Below are positions 63,310 through 64,000 of a DNA stretch of 64,000 nucleotides, piece by piece. Numbering within the stretch: position 1 is the stretch's first letter; each line of letters starts with the position of its first letter. The translations under genes were made by a program, and so were the position numbers. The notes below the pieces were generated by a model that made no database searches, had not been told where the DNA came from, and saw nothing but the letters and a program-made list of their open reading frames with translations. Origin of the DNA: Leucobacter chromiiresistens (GTDB lineage: Bacteria > Actinomycetota > Actinomycetes > Actinomycetales > Microbacteriaceae); contig NZ_FNKB01000001.1 in NCBI RefSeq assembly GCF_900102345.1, positions 372,001 through 436,000 on the forward strand, given 5' to 3'.

Positions 63310-63383
63310 CGCGGGGTGGAGCAGTTCGGTAGCTCGCCGGGCTCATAACCCGGAGGTCGTGGGTTCAAATCCCGCCCCCGCAA
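63310..63383 (+). tRNA. Initiator tRNA-Met (anticodon CAT at 63344-63346)
   Basis: 74-nt cloverleaf. The first base C opposite A72 is unpaired, and the anticodon stem holds three consecutive G:C pairs next to the loop, both marks of initiator tRNA. D-arm AGCAG...TAGCTC and T-loop GGTTCAAATCC are complete. CCA is not encoded. It is followed by a terminator at 63388. Confidence 0.95.
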
Positions 63384-63387
63384 CGAA

Positions 63388-63435
63388 CAGAGGCTCCTGG
63401 CCCGGTGAGAACCGGACCAGGAGCCTCTGGGTTTT
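63388..63435 (+). terminator. Terminator of the tRNA-fMet gene
   Basis: 19-bp arms (63388-63406 and 63411-63429) with one mismatch, a GAGA tetraloop and a following GGTTTT. This is the clearest intrinsic terminator in the window. Confidence 0.9.
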
Positions 63436-63509
63436 CCGGCCCCGTCTCCGCACTCGGGGCCGCGGGATCGCCGCCGGCGGCGCAGGAGTCGTCGCCCGCC
63501 CATCTCGCG

Positions 63510-64000
63510 TCAACGCGCGACGTCGTAGATCGCTTTCACCACTCCGTTGCCGTAGGCCTCGGACTCCCGCAGCACGAGGCGCTGCTCGCCGGGCTGATCG
63601 CTCGCGAACACCCGCTTGCCGCTGCCGAGCAGCACCGGGAACACCAGCAGGTGGTACCGATCGATGAGCCCCGCCGCGGCCAGCCGCCGAGCGAGCTCGC
63701 CGCTTCCATGGATGAAGATCGCGCCGCCCGCGCTCTCCCGCAGCGCGGCGACGTCGGCGCTCGAGCGCAGCAGCGTCGTCGGACCCCACCCCTCGACGAG
63801 GGCATCGGGGTCGAGCGTCGACGACACGACGTACTTCGGCAGATCCCGGTACGCGGCGTGATCCTCGGAATCCCGCCAGACCGGCGCGAAGGCCTCGTAG
63901 CTGCGCCGCCCGAACAGCAGCGCCGTGGTCTCGCCCAGCTCCTCGCCCTTCAGCGCGAACGCGGCCTCGTCGAACGGGGTGCGCATCACCCACCCGCCGT
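63510..64000 (-). CDS. DHFR/RibD-C-like reductase, 5' end beyond window
   Basis: At least 163 residues are open to the window edge, with no stop before it. The visible part shows LGETTALLFGRRSYEAFAPVW, DLPKYVVSSTLD, GGAIFIHGSGELARRLAAAGLIDRYHLLVFPVLLGSGKRVF, all typical of the dihydrofolate-reductase-family (RibD C-terminal, YyaP-like) proteins. The N-terminal segment with the family's VSLDG start is missing, so the start is outside. These are NADPH-binding proteins of mostly unknown substrate. Confidence 0.82.
   Translation of the reverse strand, partial: GGWVMRTPFDEAAFALKGEELGETTALLFGRRSYEAFAPVWRDSEDHAAYRDLPKYVVSSTLDPDALVEGWGPTTLLRSSADVAALRESAGGAIFIHGSGELARRLAAAGLIDRYHLLVFPVLLGSGKRVFASDQPGEQRLVLRESEAYGNGVVKAIYDVAR

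Noticed and set aside
63310..63383. Elongator tRNA-Met or tRNA-Ile2
   Set aside because: The C1-A72 mismatch and three G:C pairs in the anticodon stem mark initiator tRNA.

Overview
The window is about 70 % G+C with tightly packed genes, many ATGA/GTGA stop-start overlaps and G/C-ending codons. Together with a HAIR (HspR) operator at clpB, a class Ib nrdHIEF cluster with NrdR-like boxes, polyphosphate glucokinase and actinobacterial regulator families, this points to an actinobacterium, most likely Microbacteriaceae (Leucobacter-like). The genus is inferred from gene content only.

Layout. 1-9.5 kb: end of a YjdF-like membrane protein; a ClpB lacking the N-domain; dimethylargininase; a DoxX-like protein; an IclR regulator beside pcaIJ and pcaF, the last two steps of the beta-ketoadipate pathway; an SDR and an aldo/keto reductase. 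9.8-12.2 kb: flavin monooxygenase, MarR and DUF3237 operon behind a perfect palindrome. 12.2-17.1 kb: FUSC protein, ppgK, acetyl-CoA acetyltransferase, DacC-like carboxypeptidase. 17.2-34.3 kb: a catabolic and transport region. Its left half has M20 amidohydrolase, amidohydrolase_3, a ThDP enzyme and an MHS transporter, divergent from PucR. Its right half has a second M20 enzyme, then TetR divergent from an amidohydrolase_3/oligopeptide-type ABC operon; the TetR operator overlaps that operon's -35 box. 34.5-36.1 kb: alpha/beta hydrolase, then a lower-G+C patch with a small orphan gene and the C-terminal remnant of a tyrosine recombinase. 36.1-40.1 kb: nrdHIEF. 40.2-48.5 kb: ribokinase, rlmH, aminotransferase, nitrilase/APC permease with TetR, and a membrane-anchored zinc metallopeptidase. 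48.9-57.9 kb: an ABC exporter, then the complete mevalonate operon mvk-mvaD-mvaK2-fni-mvaA-mvaS. 58-64 kb: ohr, SSF symporter/small membrane protein/amidase operon with a double-domain AsnC regulator, a small hydrophilic protein, initiator tRNA-Met and a DHFR-like protein cut by the window end.

How genes work together. pcaI/J/F would turn beta-ketoadipate into succinyl-CoA and acetyl-CoA. The mevalonate operon makes IPP/DMAPP from acetoacetyl-CoA, which the thiolase at 14.3-15.5 kb could supply. The 17-34 kb and 58-62 kb regions combine transporters with C-N bond hydrolases and local regulators, which suggests scavenging of amides, ureides or peptides.

Most notable unexplained structure. Four copies of an intergenic palindrome, each exactly 68 bp (24-bp arms, 20-nt loop), lie at 43501, 46796, 48580 and 48764. 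Arms are conserved with partly compensated changes and loops vary. Several unrelated long-stem palindromes occupy other gaps. A 40-codon reading frame sits inside the mevalonate operon with ATGA overlaps at both ends.
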